From Insolitispirillum peregrinum (lineage in GTDB: Bacteria > Pseudomonadota > Alphaproteobacteria > Rhodospirillales > Rhodospirillaceae), in the NCBI RefSeq assembly GCF_042665255.1, contig NZ_JBHTCD010000030.1: DNA of 59,706 nt. The stretch is one strand, 5' to 3'. The position numbers and the translations under genes are program-made. Positions 24,485-32,744 of this stretch are shown here, piece by piece (the first letter of the stretch is position 1; every line of letters starts with the position of its first letter). The notes beneath the pieces were generated by a model. The model did not search any database, was not told the DNA's origin, and was given only the letters and a program-made list of their open reading frames with translations.

Positions 24485-25999
24485 ATGGCATTCACCCCCC
24501 ACGGCCAGCACCTGATCGCCGGGCACTGGGTCCGCACGGACCAGAGCTTTTTCTCCGAGCCCGCCCATGGCCCGGCCCACGCCTTTTCAGTCGGGTCGGT
24601 CGCGCTGGTCGATCAGGCCGCCCGCGCCGCCGAAGACGCCTTTGACAGCTTTGCCGCCACCAGCCGGGAGCAGCGCGCCGCCTTCCTCGACGCCATCGCC
24701 GAGGAAATCGATGCTCGCAGCGAGGCCATCACCGAAATCGGCAGTCAGGAAACCGGCCTGCCCGCAGCCCGCCTGCAAGGCGAACGCGGGCGGACCGTTG
24801 GCCAGTTGCGCCTGTTTGCCAGCCACATCCGCGCTGGCGACTATCTTGACGCCCGCCACGACCCGGCCCTGCCAGACCGTCAGCCGCTGCCGCGCCCGGA
24901 CATTCGTCTGTTGCAACGTCCGATCGGCCCGGTGGCGGTCTTTGGCGCATCGAATTTTCCGCTGGCGTTTTCCGTTGCGGGCGGCGATACCGCAGCCGCT
25001 CTGGCCGCCGGGTGTCCGGTGGTGGTCAAGGGCCACTCGGCCCACCCCGGCACCGGCGAAATCATCGCCGAGGCCATTCACGCCGCCCGCCTGCGCTGTG
25101 ACCTGCATCCCGGTGTGTTCAGCCTGATTCAGGGCGGCAACCGCGAGGTTGGACAGGCAGTGGTCCAGCATCCGCTGATCAAGGCGGTTGGCTTTACCGG
25201 CTCGCTGGCCGGAGGGCGCGCCCTGTTTGACCTGTGCGCCCAGCGCCCGGAACCGATTCCATTCTTTGGCGAACTGGGGTCGGTCAACCCGATGTTCCTG
25301 CTGCCCGCTGCCGTTGACGCCCGTGGCGATGAGATCGCCCGTGGCTGGATGGCCTCCCTGACCATGGGAGCCGGGCAGTTCTGCACCAACCCCGGCATCG
25401 CGGTGGTGCTGGCATCGCAAGCGCCCCTGATCACCGCAGCGGCCACCGCAGCGTTGGTCGCCATCGGCCCGCAAGTGATGCTGACCGAGGGCATTGCCGC
25501 CGCCTATCACCGGGGACAACAGGCCATCGCCGCCGCGCCCGGCGTGCAGACCCTGTATGACAGCCATTGCGAGCAGCGCACCGCCACGCCGTACCTGTAT
25601 CAGGTCAGCGCCAGCGACTGGCTGAAAAACCCGCTGCTGCACGAGGAGGTCTTTGGCCCCCTCGCCGTCCTGATCACCGTCAGGACCAGCGACGACATGC
25701 TGACGGTTGCCCGCGCCTTCAGCGGCCAGCTTACGGCCACCTTGCATCTGGATGAGGAAGACAGCGCCCTCGGGCGGCAGTTGCTGCCCATTCTGGAGCG
25801 CAAGGCGGGCCGTGTGCTGGCCAACGGCTTCCCGACCGGCGTCGAGGTCTGTGATGCCATGGTCCACGGCGGCCCCTATCCGGCCTCGACCAATTTCGGC
25901 GCCACCTCGGTCGGCACGCTGTCGATCCGGCGGTTCCTGCGTCCGGTCAGCTACCAGAACATCCCGGCCTCCCTGTTGCCACAGGATGCAGGCAAATAG
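24485..25999 (+). CDS. Aldehyde dehydrogenase, alpha-ketoglutaric semialdehyde type
   Basis: 504 residues. NAD(P)-dependent ALDH with the cofactor region IGPVAVFGASNFPLAFSVAG, VVKGHSAHPGTGEI (Lys), general base Glu in PFFGELGSVNP and nucleophile Cys in GAGQFCTNPG. The GASNFPLAFS and ELGSVNPMFLLP motifs are those of 2,5-dioxovalerate (KGSA) dehydrogenases, which make 2-oxoglutarate at the end of Weimberg-type pentose and of glucarate/galactarate pathways. It is the last gene of the operon and is followed by a strong terminator. Confidence 0.88.
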   Translation: MAFTPHGQHLIAGHWVRTDQSFFSEPAHGPAHAFSVGSVALVDQAARAAEDAFDSFAATSREQRAAFLDAIAEEIDARSEAITEIGSQETGLPAARLQGERGRTVGQLRLFASHIRAGDYLDARHDPALPDRQPLPRPDIRLLQRPIGPVAVFGASNFPLAFSVAGGDTAAALAAGCPVVVKGHSAHPGTGEIIAEAIHAARLRCDLHPGVFSLIQGGNREVGQAVVQHPLIKAVGFTGSLAGGRALFDLCAQRPEPIPFFGELGSVNPMFLLPAAVDARGDEIARGWMASLTMGAGQFCTNPGIAVVLASQAPLITAAATAALVAIGPQVMLTEGIAAAYHRGQQAIAAAPGVQTLYDSHCEQRTATPYLYQVSASDWLKNPLLHEEVFGPLAVLITVRTSDDMLTVARAFSGQLTATLHLDEEDSALGRQLLPILERKAGRVLANGFPTGVEVCDAMVHGGPYPASTNFGATSVGTLSIRRFLRPVSYQNIPASLLPQDAGK

Positions 26000-26030
26000 G
26001 AGCCTTTCCGGGATAAAACAGGCCCTCCTT

Positions 26031-26069
26031 CAGGCGGCATGACATCTGATCATGCCGCCTGCTTTTTTT
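26031..26069 (+). terminator. Rho-independent terminator of the sugar-acid operon
   Basis: CAGGCGGCATGA (26031-26042) pairs with TCATGCCGCCTG (26050-26061), followed by a run of seven T. It ends the rightward operon 30 bp after the dehydrogenase stop, just before the converging rlmE stop at 26073. Confidence 0.93.
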
Positions 26070-26072
26070 CTG

Positions 26073-26924
26073 TCAGGCCCCGTTTCCCTGATCCTTGGGC
26101 CCCTGATCTTCCGGCAGGCCCTTGAAGCCCTGCGCGATCACGTACAGTTCCGGCGACTCCTTGCGGCTGGCTGGCGGCTTGGCGTGCTTGACCGAGGTAC
26201 ACATCGACTTCATCCGGTTCAGCAGCTCGCCTTCGGTGCCGCCCTGAAACACCTTGCAGACAAAGGTGCCACCGGGAGCCAGCACTTCCTCGGCAAACTG
26301 CCACGCCACTTCCAGCAGCGACATGATGCGCAGGTGATCGGTCTTCGGATGGCCGCTGGTCGGAGCGGCCATGTCGGACATCACCAGATCGGCCTTGCCG
26401 TTCAGCGCCGCCTTCAGAAGATCCGGGGCCTTGGGATCAAGGAAGTCGAGGGTGATGCATTCCGCCCCCGGCACGGTGTCCCATTCCAGAATGTCGATGC
26501 CGACCACCTTGCCGGTACCGCTTTCCGGTTTGACGCGATCAACCGCCACCTGCGTCCAGCCACCGGGAGCGGCGCCAAGGTCAACCACCTTCATCCCCGC
26601 GCGCAGCAGGTCAAAGCGTTCATCGAGCTCGATCAGCTTGAACGCCGCGCGCGAGCGGAAGCCACGGGCGCGGGCCTCGGCGACATAGGGGTCGTTCAAC
26701 TGGCGGTGCAGCCAGCGGGTCGAGGACTTTTTACGGCCCCGGGCCGTCTTGACCCGCGTTTCAACCATGCGCACCGACGCCGACACCGCACCCCAGTTGT
26801 CGCCGCTATGCTTTACGGTTCCCTTGCCCTTGCCACTGCTGGCCGAGCTTTCCTTTGCCGGTTCCTTGCCCAGCAACACCGGACCATTGGTTACGCGGCC
26901 CGTCTTTCTTGGCGGTTTTGTCAC
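26073..26924 (-). CDS. rlmE: 23S rRNA 2'-O-ribose methyltransferase RlmE (FtsJ)
   Basis: 283 residues from GTG 26924, which overlaps the gppA stop as GTGA and has GGAAGG upstream; codons further upstream belong to gppA in another frame. After a basic N-terminal tail of about 70 residues it shows the FtsJ core: WLHRQLNDPYVAEARARGFR (Lys/Arg catalytic region), SAM site KVVDLGAAPGGWTQVA, VMSDMAAPTSGH with the catalytic Asp and GTFVCKVFQGG with the catalytic Lys. It methylates U2552 in the ribosomal A-loop. The gppA-rlmE pairing is common in alphaproteobacteria. Confidence 0.93.
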   Translation of the reverse strand: MTKPPRKTGRVTNGPVLLGKEPAKESSASSGKGKGTVKHSGDNWGAVSASVRMVETRVKTARGRKKSSTRWLHRQLNDPYVAEARARGFRSRAAFKLIELDERFDLLRAGMKVVDLGAAPGGWTQVAVDRVKPESGTGKVVGIDILEWDTVPGAECITLDFLDPKAPDLLKAALNGKADLVMSDMAAPTSGHPKTDHLRIMSLLEVAWQFAEEVLAPGGTFVCKVFQGGTEGELLNRMKSMCTSVKHAKPPASRKESPELYVIAQGFKGLPEDQGPKDQGNGA

Positions 26925-28165
26925 ACTACAGCCTTCCGGTTGGATACGTGGTCGCGGTGATCCCGGTGTGCTCTGGAATGATTTTGCGTCAGGGCCTGCC
27001 GTGCAGACGGCAGACCAATCAGATCCATCAGCATCCCTTCGCGCAGCCCCCGGTCTGCCACTGTCAACTGACCCATCGGCCAGAGGGTACAGATGGCTTC
27101 CAGAATGGCGCAGCCCGCCAGAACCAGATCGGCACGCTGAGGCCCGATACACGGGCTTTCGGCGCGCTGGCGGTGGCTCATGGCGGCCAGTCCCCGCGAC
27201 AGCAGGGTAATATCATCAAAGCCCATCGAAATACCATCCACCAATGAGCGGTCATAGCGCGACAGCCCGAGGTGCAACCCGGCAAGGGTGGTGACGGTCC
27301 CCGAGGTGCCCAGCATCTGGGCCTGTACGGCCCCGGCCTGCTGGCCGATGTGGTCACTGATATGGTGTCGCAGCTCGAACGGCTGCAACAGGGTCTGCAC
27401 ATGATCGACCACGGTGCGATAGGTGCGCAGCGACAGGTCCCCGCCGCCGCAGTCCTCGGCCACCGTCATCACCCCCAGCGGCAGGGTGGTAAAGCCCTCG
27501 ACGCAGGGAAACGGGCTGTCGGTCAGTTTCACCCACAACAGTTCGGTCGAGCCTCCGCCAATGTCAAACACCAGCGCGTAGGGTTGCTGGCGACTGAGCA
27601 GGCTGGCACAGCCCGCCAGCGCCAGACGGGCTTCTTCGTGGGCGGAAATGCACTCAAGGCGCATGCCGGTCTCGCGGTACACCCGCTCCAGAAACTCGCG
27701 GCCATTGCTGGCCCGGCGACAGGCTTCGGTCGCCACCTTGCGCGAGGCGGTCACCCCGCGCCGCTCCATTTTCTCGGCACAGCGATAAAGGGCGTCAATG
27801 GTGCGGTCCTGCGCCGCCTGCGACAGTTCGCCGCTGCTGCTCAGACCTTCGCCCAGCCGGGTGATGCGCGAAAAGCTGTCGATCACCCGAAAGGTGCCCT
27901 CGGCTTCGGGGCGGGCAATCAGCATCCGGCAATTGTTGGTGCCCAGATCAATGGCGGCATAAACCTCTCCGGCCTCGTGACCGGCATCCGGGTCGCCGGT
28001 GGCAACCGGCGGGGCAGCCGCAGCAGACAGCGCAGGACCAGAGAGTGCAGGGCCAGGGCATGCATCGCCGTCAGCGCCGCCGCCAACCGATGCCGCAGCA
28101 TCAGCCGACGCATTCCGCCGCCGACTGCTTCCCTTGCGCCGCCCATGCCACCACCGCGTTGCCAT
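26921..28165 (-). CDS. Ppx/GppA family phosphatase
   Basis: 414 residues. After an Arg- then Ala/Pro/Gly-rich N-terminal extension of about 65 residues, the actin-like ATPase fold begins at VYAAIDLGTNNCRMLIARP, followed by TEACRRASNGREFLERV, the phosphate-binding VFDIGGGSTELLWV and LGTSGTVTTLAGL. It hydrolyses polyphosphate or pppGpp; family members cannot be split by sequence alone. The C-terminal HD-like half of longer Ppx proteins is absent, as usual in alphaproteobacterial members next to rlmE. The long N-terminal extension has GC-rich repetitive codons, and a later start is possible. Confidence 0.88.
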   Translation of the reverse strand: MATRWWHGRRKGSSRRRNASADAAASVGGGADGDACPGPALSGPALSAAAAPPVATGDPDAGHEAGEVYAAIDLGTNNCRMLIARPEAEGTFRVIDSFSRITRLGEGLSSSGELSQAAQDRTIDALYRCAEKMERRGVTASRKVATEACRRASNGREFLERVYRETGMRLECISAHEEARLALAGCASLLSRQQPYALVFDIGGGSTELLWVKLTDSPFPCVEGFTTLPLGVMTVAEDCGGGDLSLRTYRTVVDHVQTLLQPFELRHHISDHIGQQAGAVQAQMLGTSGTVTTLAGLHLGLSRYDRSLVDGISMGFDDITLLSRGLAAMSHRQRAESPCIGPQRADLVLAGCAILEAICTLWPMGQLTVADRGLREGMLMDLIGLPSARQALTQNHSRAHRDHRDHVSNRKAVV

Positions 28166-28208
28166 TCCCGCTTCCCGACCTCTTGCATTGTCTCTTGAAA
28201 GGTATCCT

Positions 28209-28490
28209 CACCGCCATGTTACATCCAACCCGAAGCCGTCGCCAAGCCTTGCGCCAAAGTCCGGCGGCGGGGGCATCGAAAAAAAGATGACATTTTGAAA
28301 AAAAGTTCTTGCGTCCCCCAAGGCAGGGTGGCATTTAGCCGCCCGCACGGCAACGCAACGCAAATAAATGCAACACGTTAGCGAAATTGACCGGCCCTGA
28401 AAAATGCCACAAATTCATAAGGGATAATTTAACAGTAGAATTGCTGGCTATGGTTCCATTGGTCTTGGTCCGAATCCACACCCCCATCCA
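28209..28490 (+). pseudogene. Decayed duplicate of the tRNA-Gln locus, with pseudo-tRNA at 28418-28490
   Basis: This segment matches 29118-29407 at a near-constant offset of about 910-917 bp (shared CGAAGCCGTCGCCAAGCCTT, AAAAAGATGACATTTTGAAA, TGCAACACGTTA). The tRNA part retains TTTAA-AGTAGAA and TCTTGGT-CGAATCCA but has lost acceptor pairing (TAAGGGA against CCCCCA), has mismatched anticodon-stem pairs and an altered anticodon loop (CTATGGT). The promoter -10 has decayed from TATCTA to CATTTA. It cannot encode a functional tRNA. Confidence 0.8.
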
Positions 28491-28787
28491 TCTCTAAAAA
28501 AAACATTAAATTCAATTACTTATAGGTATCAACGAGGAATGAAAGCACCCTCGTATGTAGAAGCGTTGCGGGGGCAGTTTGCGGGGATGATGGGCTGAGG
28601 ACGCCCATTCAAAGTGCGCCTCGTGCAATGGGTGAACACACTCCCGCTCATGTTGTGTCTGTGCTATATTAGGCCGTTCTTCGGGGAGCTGGGGAGTTCA
28701 ACTCTCGCAGGCTGGCTAACGTTCGGTGCCCTCCTTTTCCTCACTGCGCTTCGCTATGCGAGCGCACTTTTGATGATGGAGGTGTCT
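28491..28787. other. Unique DNA between the two tRNA-Gln copies, left part
   Basis: No convincing gene. A short rightward frame ends at 28599 with KAPSYVEALRGQFAGMMG and a TGA; it starts at ATG 28540 with no proper ribosome site and looks like the 3' tail of a larger lost gene. The rest, to the start of the 58-residue frame, shows nothing I recognise. Confidence 0.35.
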
Positions 28788-28964
28788 ATGAACAAGAATA
28801 CCAAGCACAAGCGGCGCAAGCCGTCCGAGCAAAAGTCTTCGCAAGCCAACCTGAACCCGGTGAATAACGTCGTGTTGATCCTTTCTGTCCTTATCGAGAC
28901 CGTTTGGGCATGCGGCGTTAGCTGGTCTGCGGGCGCGACCAGCCCCACTCCACTGGCATCCTGA
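28788..28964 (+). CDS. Small hypothetical protein, 58 residues
   Basis: ATG 28788 has a near-perfect GGAGGT at 28778-28783, five nt away. The product has a basic N-terminus (MNKNTKHKRRKPSEQKSSQA) and one hydrophobic segment (NNVVLILSVLIETVWACGVS) that could be a membrane helix. Codon use is less GC-biased than the surroundings, and it lies in the unique segment between two copies of the tRNA-Gln locus, which suggests transfer. I do not recognise the family. Confidence 0.5.
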   Translation: MNKNTKHKRRKPSEQKSSQANLNPVNNVVLILSVLIETVWACGVSWSAGATSPTPLAS

Positions 28965-29217
28965 ACGGATGCCCGCAACCGCCGCGCGGCGCTCCCGTCA
29001 ATCCGCGCGGCCCCAGCAGTGCCACTCTATGGCCCACCCCCGGCGTCTCCTAGTGTCCCTGACGACGATTTCCCCGTTCCATCCCTGTTCGATGGCGCCG
29101 ACGCGGCGAAAGCACCCTTACGGCTATGTAGCATCCCACCCGAAGCCGTCGCCAAGCCTTGCGCCGAGGTCTGAACGCAGGGGGACCGAAAAAAAGATGA
29201 CATTTTGAAAAAAGTTC

Positions 29218-29246
29218 TTGCGCCCCCCAGGGCAGGGTGGTATCTA
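29218..29246 (+). promoter_or_regulatory. tRNA-Gln promoter
   Basis: TTGCGC (29218-29223), 17-nt spacer, TATCTA (29241-29246), about 80 nt upstream of the tRNA. Its spacing and the T/A-rich run before it (29188-29213) are conserved in the decayed copy, where the corresponding boxes read TTGCGT and CATTTA. The segment 29118-29217 upstream is part of the duplication and holds no gene. Confidence 0.65.
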
Positions 29247-29333
29247 GTCGCTCACACGATGACGGCAACGAAACGCAAACAAATGCAACACGTTACCGAA
29301 ATCGGCTGGCCCTGAAAAGATGCCGCATCTTGA

Positions 29334-29407
29334 TGGGGGATAGTTTAATGGTAGAACTGCGGACTCTGACTCCGTTAGTCTTGGTTCGAATCCAGGTCCC
29401 CCAGCCA
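29334..29407 (+). tRNA. tRNA-Gln (anticodon CTG)
   Basis: A 74-nt cloverleaf: acceptor TGGGGGA pairs with TCCCCCA, D-stem GTT/AAC around an AATGGTAGA-type loop, anticodon stem GCGGA/TCCGT with loop CTCTGAC (anticodon CTG, reading CAG), T-arm CTTGG-TTCGAAT-CCAGG, discriminator G and an encoded CCA end (29405-29407). A terminator follows directly. Confidence 0.97.
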
Positions 29408-29410
29408 ATA

Positions 29411-29444
29411 AAAACCCGCAGTGAGCGATGCTCCTGCGGGTTTT
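29411..29444 (+). terminator. Rho-independent terminator of tRNA-Gln
   Basis: AAAACCCGCAG (29411-29421) pairs with CTGCGGGTTTT (29434-29444), followed by TCTTTTTCTC. It begins four nt after the CCA end, so the tRNA is transcribed alone. Confidence 0.92.
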
Positions 29445-29582
29445 TCTTTTTCTCCCCCGTTTCCATCGCCACCGCCCCCTCAGAAAGTGGGGTTGCCTAT
29501 AAATCTATAAATATATAGCTTAATGGGGAATTGATATGCCAACAGCCAGTTTCCCCGGCTGACAGCCCCCCGGAGTTCTGTG

Positions 29583-30887
29583 ATGTCTGTTCCCGCCCCC
29601 CTCTCTCCGCCGTCCCTGTGGGCTGCCACCGCCCCGTCGTTCCCCGCCTTTCCCGCACTGGACGGCCAGCACAGCGCCGATATCGTGGTGATCGGGGCCG
29701 GGTTTGCCGGGCTGTCCGCCGCCCTGCATGCTGCCGAAGCCGGGCGCAGCGTCATTTTGCTGGAAGCGGTCACCGTCGGCCATGGTGGGGCCGGGCGCAA
29801 CAATGGTCAGGTGATCCCGTCGCTGACCCGAGCCGACCCCGCGGACCTGCGCAAGCGCTATGGCGCCGAGCGCGGCAACCGCTTTGCCCGCCTGATCGCC
29901 GGGTCGGCGGCCTTTACCTTTGACCTGATCCGCCGCCATGACATTCAGGCCGACGCTCAGCAAAACGGCTGGCTGCAACCGGCCCATTCCCCCGGACGGG
30001 CCACCATCGCACGGCGACGCTTTGAACAGTGGGCCGAGGTTGGCGGCGATGTGGCCTATCTCGACGGCCAGCAGGTCGAACAGCAGACCGGAGCCACCGG
30101 CTATCACGCTGCCTGGTTGGCCCACAGCGGCGGCCACGTCAATCCGCTGGGGCTGGCGCGCGGGCTGGGGCAGGCGGCGGCACGGGCGGGAGCCAGGCTG
30201 TTCGAGCAGTCGCCGGTGCGCAGCGTGACCCGTGACGGGGACGGCTGGCGGCTGACCACCCCCAAGGGATCGGTGCAGGCCGGTCAGGTGATCGTCGCCA
30301 CCGATGCCTACAGCGACAACCTGTTCCCGACCTTCCGCCGCTCGACCGCTGCGGTACGTTTTTTCCAGTTGGCGACCTCGGTGCTGTCACCCGAGGTGCG
30401 CGCCGCCGTCCTGCCCAACGGCCACGCCCTGTCGGACACCCACGGCGACCTGTATTTCTTCCGCCCGACCGCCGATGGCCGTCTGGTCACCGGCGGCGCA
30501 CTGGTTCTGCCGCACAACTGGCAGGCCCGCCTGTCGCACAGTCTGGCACAGCGCCTGCAAACGGTTTTCCCGATTTTCGCCAAAACCGGCGTCCAGTTTG
30601 ACTATCACTGGGATGGCCTGATCGGCTTTACCACCGACTTCCTGCCCCACCTGCACCAGTTGGCACCGGGCATCCTGTCGGTTGTCGGCTATAATGGCCG
30701 GGGCGTTGCCCTTGCCACCGCCTGCGGCAAGATGCTGGCCGAGGCCGCCCTCGGGCATGACCCCGAAGACCTGGACCTGCCGCAATCGCCCATCACCCCC
30801 ATCCCCTTCCATGGGGCCATCGAAAAAGTCGCCACCCTCGAACTGCTGCGCTATCGCCTGCGCGACAGCCGGGACATAAAGGTGTGA
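29583..30887 (+). CDS. FAD-dependent amine/amino-acid oxidoreductase (DAO family)
   Basis: 434 residues from ATG 29583, with CGGAG seven nt upstream (an in-frame GTG at 29580 is less likely). The FAD Rossmann motif is DIVVIGAGFAGLSAALHAAE with an acidic EAVTVGHGGAGRNNGQV continuation, and the C-terminal DAO motif is GIGFTTDFLPHL-like LIGFTTDFLPHLHQLAPG with YNGRGVALATACGK. It is related to gamma-glutamylputrescine oxidases and other D-amino-acid/amine dehydrogenases; substrate unknown. The AT-rich segment 29497-29520, with an inverted CTATA-TATAG repeat, is the probable promoter/operator. The stop overlaps the next gene's upstream GTG. Confidence 0.83.
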   Translation: MSVPAPLSPPSLWAATAPSFPAFPALDGQHSADIVVIGAGFAGLSAALHAAEAGRSVILLEAVTVGHGGAGRNNGQVIPSLTRADPADLRKRYGAERGNRFARLIAGSAAFTFDLIRRHDIQADAQQNGWLQPAHSPGRATIARRRFEQWAEVGGDVAYLDGQQVEQQTGATGYHAAWLAHSGGHVNPLGLARGLGQAAARAGARLFEQSPVRSVTRDGDGWRLTTPKGSVQAGQVIVATDAYSDNLFPTFRRSTAAVRFFQLATSVLSPEVRAAVLPNGHALSDTHGDLYFFRPTADGRLVTGGALVLPHNWQARLSHSLAQRLQTVFPIFAKTGVQFDYHWDGLIGFTTDFLPHLHQLAPGILSVVGYNGRGVALATACGKMLAEAALGHDPEDLDLPQSPITPIPFHGAIEKVATLELLRYRLRDSRDIKV

Positions 30888-30889
30888 TC

Positions 30890-31390
30890 ATGTCGGTATC
30901 GATTCTGGAACAGCGCCGCATCGAAGCGGCCTTTGCAAAAAAACTCTACGACGTCCTCGAAGACGATCTGGGCCGCGACGAAGCCCGCCGCCTGCTCGGC
31001 AAAGCGGTGATCGCCGCCGCCCGCCAGGCCGGGGCCGATTTTGCCGAGCGCGCAGGCGGCCCGACCGACCTGCTGGCCTTTGCCGATCTGATGAAGCTGT
31101 GGCAGCAGGATGACGCGCTGGCGATTGACTGGCTGCACATTGCCCCCGACCAGCTTGATTTCAACGTCACTCGCTGCCGCTATGCCGAAAGCTATCGCGA
31201 GATGGGCGTCGAAGAGATCGGTGACCTGCTGTCGTGCAACCGTGACGGCGAATTCTGCGTCGGCTATGACCCGCGCATGCAGATGGAACGCACCCAGACG
31301 ATCATGAAAGGGTCCGGCCACTGCAATTTCCGCTATCGCCTGATCACCCCCGACGAGTCCGCCTCGCACAACGGAGCCACCCCGGAATGA
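30890..31390 (+). CDS. L-2-amino-thiazoline-4-carboxylic acid hydrolase-like protein
   Basis: 166 residues from ATG 30890, two bp past the oxidoreductase stop. The protein matches the ATC hydrolase family pattern: an N-terminal helix RRIEAAFAKKLYDVLEDDLG, RCRYAESYREMGVEEIGDLL with RY-x-E, SCNRDGEFCVGYDPRMQMER with the conserved Cys and YDP, and a KGSGHCNFRY end. In pseudomonads this enzyme opens the thiazoline ring to give N- or S-carbamoyl-L-cysteine. Many family members sit in other amino-acid operons, so the true substrate may be a related ring or N-substituted amino acid. It overlaps the M20 gene by four bases. Confidence 0.8.
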   Translation: MSVSILEQRRIEAAFAKKLYDVLEDDLGRDEARRLLGKAVIAAARQAGADFAERAGGPTDLLAFADLMKLWQQDDALAIDWLHIAPDQLDFNVTRCRYAESYREMGVEEIGDLLSCNRDGEFCVGYDPRMQMERTQTIMKGSGHCNFRYRLITPDESASHNGATPE

Positions 31391-32586
31391 GCGTCTCCTC
31401 TCTCCTGACCCCGGATGCCCTTGCGGCCCTGACCCGCGAGATGCAGGGCTGGCGGCACCACCTGCACGCCCACCCGGAAACCGCCTTTGAAGAGGTCAAA
31501 ACCGCGGCCTTTGTGATCGAGCGCCTGCAAGCCTTTGGCGTCGATGAAATCCATCAGGGCATCGGCAAGACCGGCGTGGTCGGCATCATTCGTGGCCAGC
31601 AGGACGGGCCCTGGCTGGGCCTGCGTGCCGACATGGACGCGCTCGACCTGCACGAAGACAACGACTTTGCCCACCGCTCGCAAACGCCGGGCAAGATGCA
31701 CGCCTGCGGCCATGACGGCCATACCGCCATGCTGCTGGGGGCGGCCTCGTTTCTGGCCCGCCACCGCAATTTCGCCGGAACGGTGGCGCTGATCTTCCAG
31801 CCCGCCGAGGAAAATGAAGGCGGTGGCCGGGCGATGGTCGAAGATGGCCTGTTCGAGCGGTTCCCGATCGCAAGCGTCTATGGCCTGCACAACTGGCCGG
31901 GACTGGACAGCGGGCATTTTGCCATCCGTCCGGGTCCGATGATGGCGTCCTACGACATTTTTGAAATCACCCTGAACGGCAAGGGGGCCCATGCCGCCAT
32001 GCCGCATCTGGGCCGCGATGTGCTGGTCGCCTCGTCGGAGCTGGTGCTGGCGTTGCAAACCATCGCCGCCCGCACCGTCAGCCCGCTGGATTCGGCGGTG
32101 GTCAGCGTCACCCAGATTCACGGCGGCGACACCTGGAACGTCCTGCCGCAGACCTCGGTGATTCGCGGCACGGTCCGCACCTTTGATCTGGCGGTGCAGG
32201 ATCTGGTCGAACAGCGCCTGCGTGACATTGCGCAGGGCATTGCCGTCCTGCACGGGATCACCGCCACCGTCCGCTATGAACGGCGCTATCCGCCCACCAT
32301 CAACGCTGCCGAACAGAACCGCATCGCGGCACAGGCGGCAACGGCGGTGGTCGGGGCCGAACGGGTCGATCTGGACCCGCGTCCGTCGATGGGGGCCGAA
32401 GACTTTGCTTTCCTGCAACAAGCCTGTCCCGGGGCCTATATCTGGCTGGGCGCTGGTCCGGGTCAGTCCGGCTGTATGCTGCACAACCCCGGCTATGACT
32501 TCAACGACGACATCCTTGGTATAGGGGCCCGTTACTGGGTGCAACTGGTGCAGACCATCCTGCCGTTGCCCTCGACCACGGCCTGA
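31387..32586 (+). CDS. M20-family metallo-amidohydrolase (aminoacylase/hippurate-hydrolase type)
   Basis: 399 residues, start overlapping the previous stop as ATGA. Metal ligands and catalytic residues are visible: HACGHDGHTAM (His-x-Asp-type), QPAEENEGGGRAMV (catalytic Glu-Glu), VYGLHNWPGL (His), and MGAEDFAFLQ near the C-terminus. The family hydrolyses N-acyl or N-carbamoyl amino acids in the cytoplasm. Downstream of an ATC-hydrolase-like gene it could release the free amino acid from a carbamoyl or acyl intermediate. The importer genes follow after a gap with two stem-loops. Confidence 0.9.
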   Translation: MSVSSLLTPDALAALTREMQGWRHHLHAHPETAFEEVKTAAFVIERLQAFGVDEIHQGIGKTGVVGIIRGQQDGPWLGLRADMDALDLHEDNDFAHRSQTPGKMHACGHDGHTAMLLGAASFLARHRNFAGTVALIFQPAEENEGGGRAMVEDGLFERFPIASVYGLHNWPGLDSGHFAIRPGPMMASYDIFEITLNGKGAHAAMPHLGRDVLVASSELVLALQTIAARTVSPLDSAVVSVTQIHGGDTWNVLPQTSVIRGTVRTFDLAVQDLVEQRLRDIAQGIAVLHGITATVRYERRYPPTINAAEQNRIAAQAATAVVGAERVDLDPRPSMGAEDFAFLQQACPGAYIWLGAGPGQSGCMLHNPGYDFNDDILGIGARYWVQLVQTILPLPSTTA

Positions 32587-32608
32587 TCCTTCCGTCTGGT
32601 TGTTCGTT

Positions 32609-32655
32609 CCGCAAATACGTCGTCGCAGATGAGTCCATCTGCTCGGGATTTGCGG
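32609..32655 (+). other. Nested stem-loop in the M20-binding protein gap
   Basis: CCGCAAAT (32609-32616) pairs with ATTTGCGG (32648-32655); inside, GCAGATG (32625-32631) pairs with CATCTGC (32636-32642). It lies 23 nt after the M20 stop. Confidence 0.7.
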
Positions 32656-32685
32656 CCCCTTGTTTCCCTGATTGCGCTGCCCTGA

Positions 32686-32710
32686 CTGCGCCGAGCATCC
32701 CTCGGCGCAG
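32686..32710 (+). other. Perfect 10-bp stem-loop just before the binding-protein gene
   Basis: CTGCGCCGAG pairs with CTCGGCGCAG around a CATCC loop, 34 nt upstream of the ATG at 32745. There is no T run. It may set the 5' end or stability of the binding-protein mRNA. Confidence 0.7.
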
Positions 32711-32744
32711 AACGGGAGGTCTTTATCTTCTTGAGGGTTTTGCC

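Noticed and set aside
28101..28334. Possible genes with the shared sequence KCHLFF...RRKAWRRLRVGC at 28101-28334 and 29050-29268 (minus strand)
   Set aside because: They arise from the duplicated non-coding DNA upstream of the tRNA-Gln copies, which contains the tRNA promoter; no ribosome site or family.
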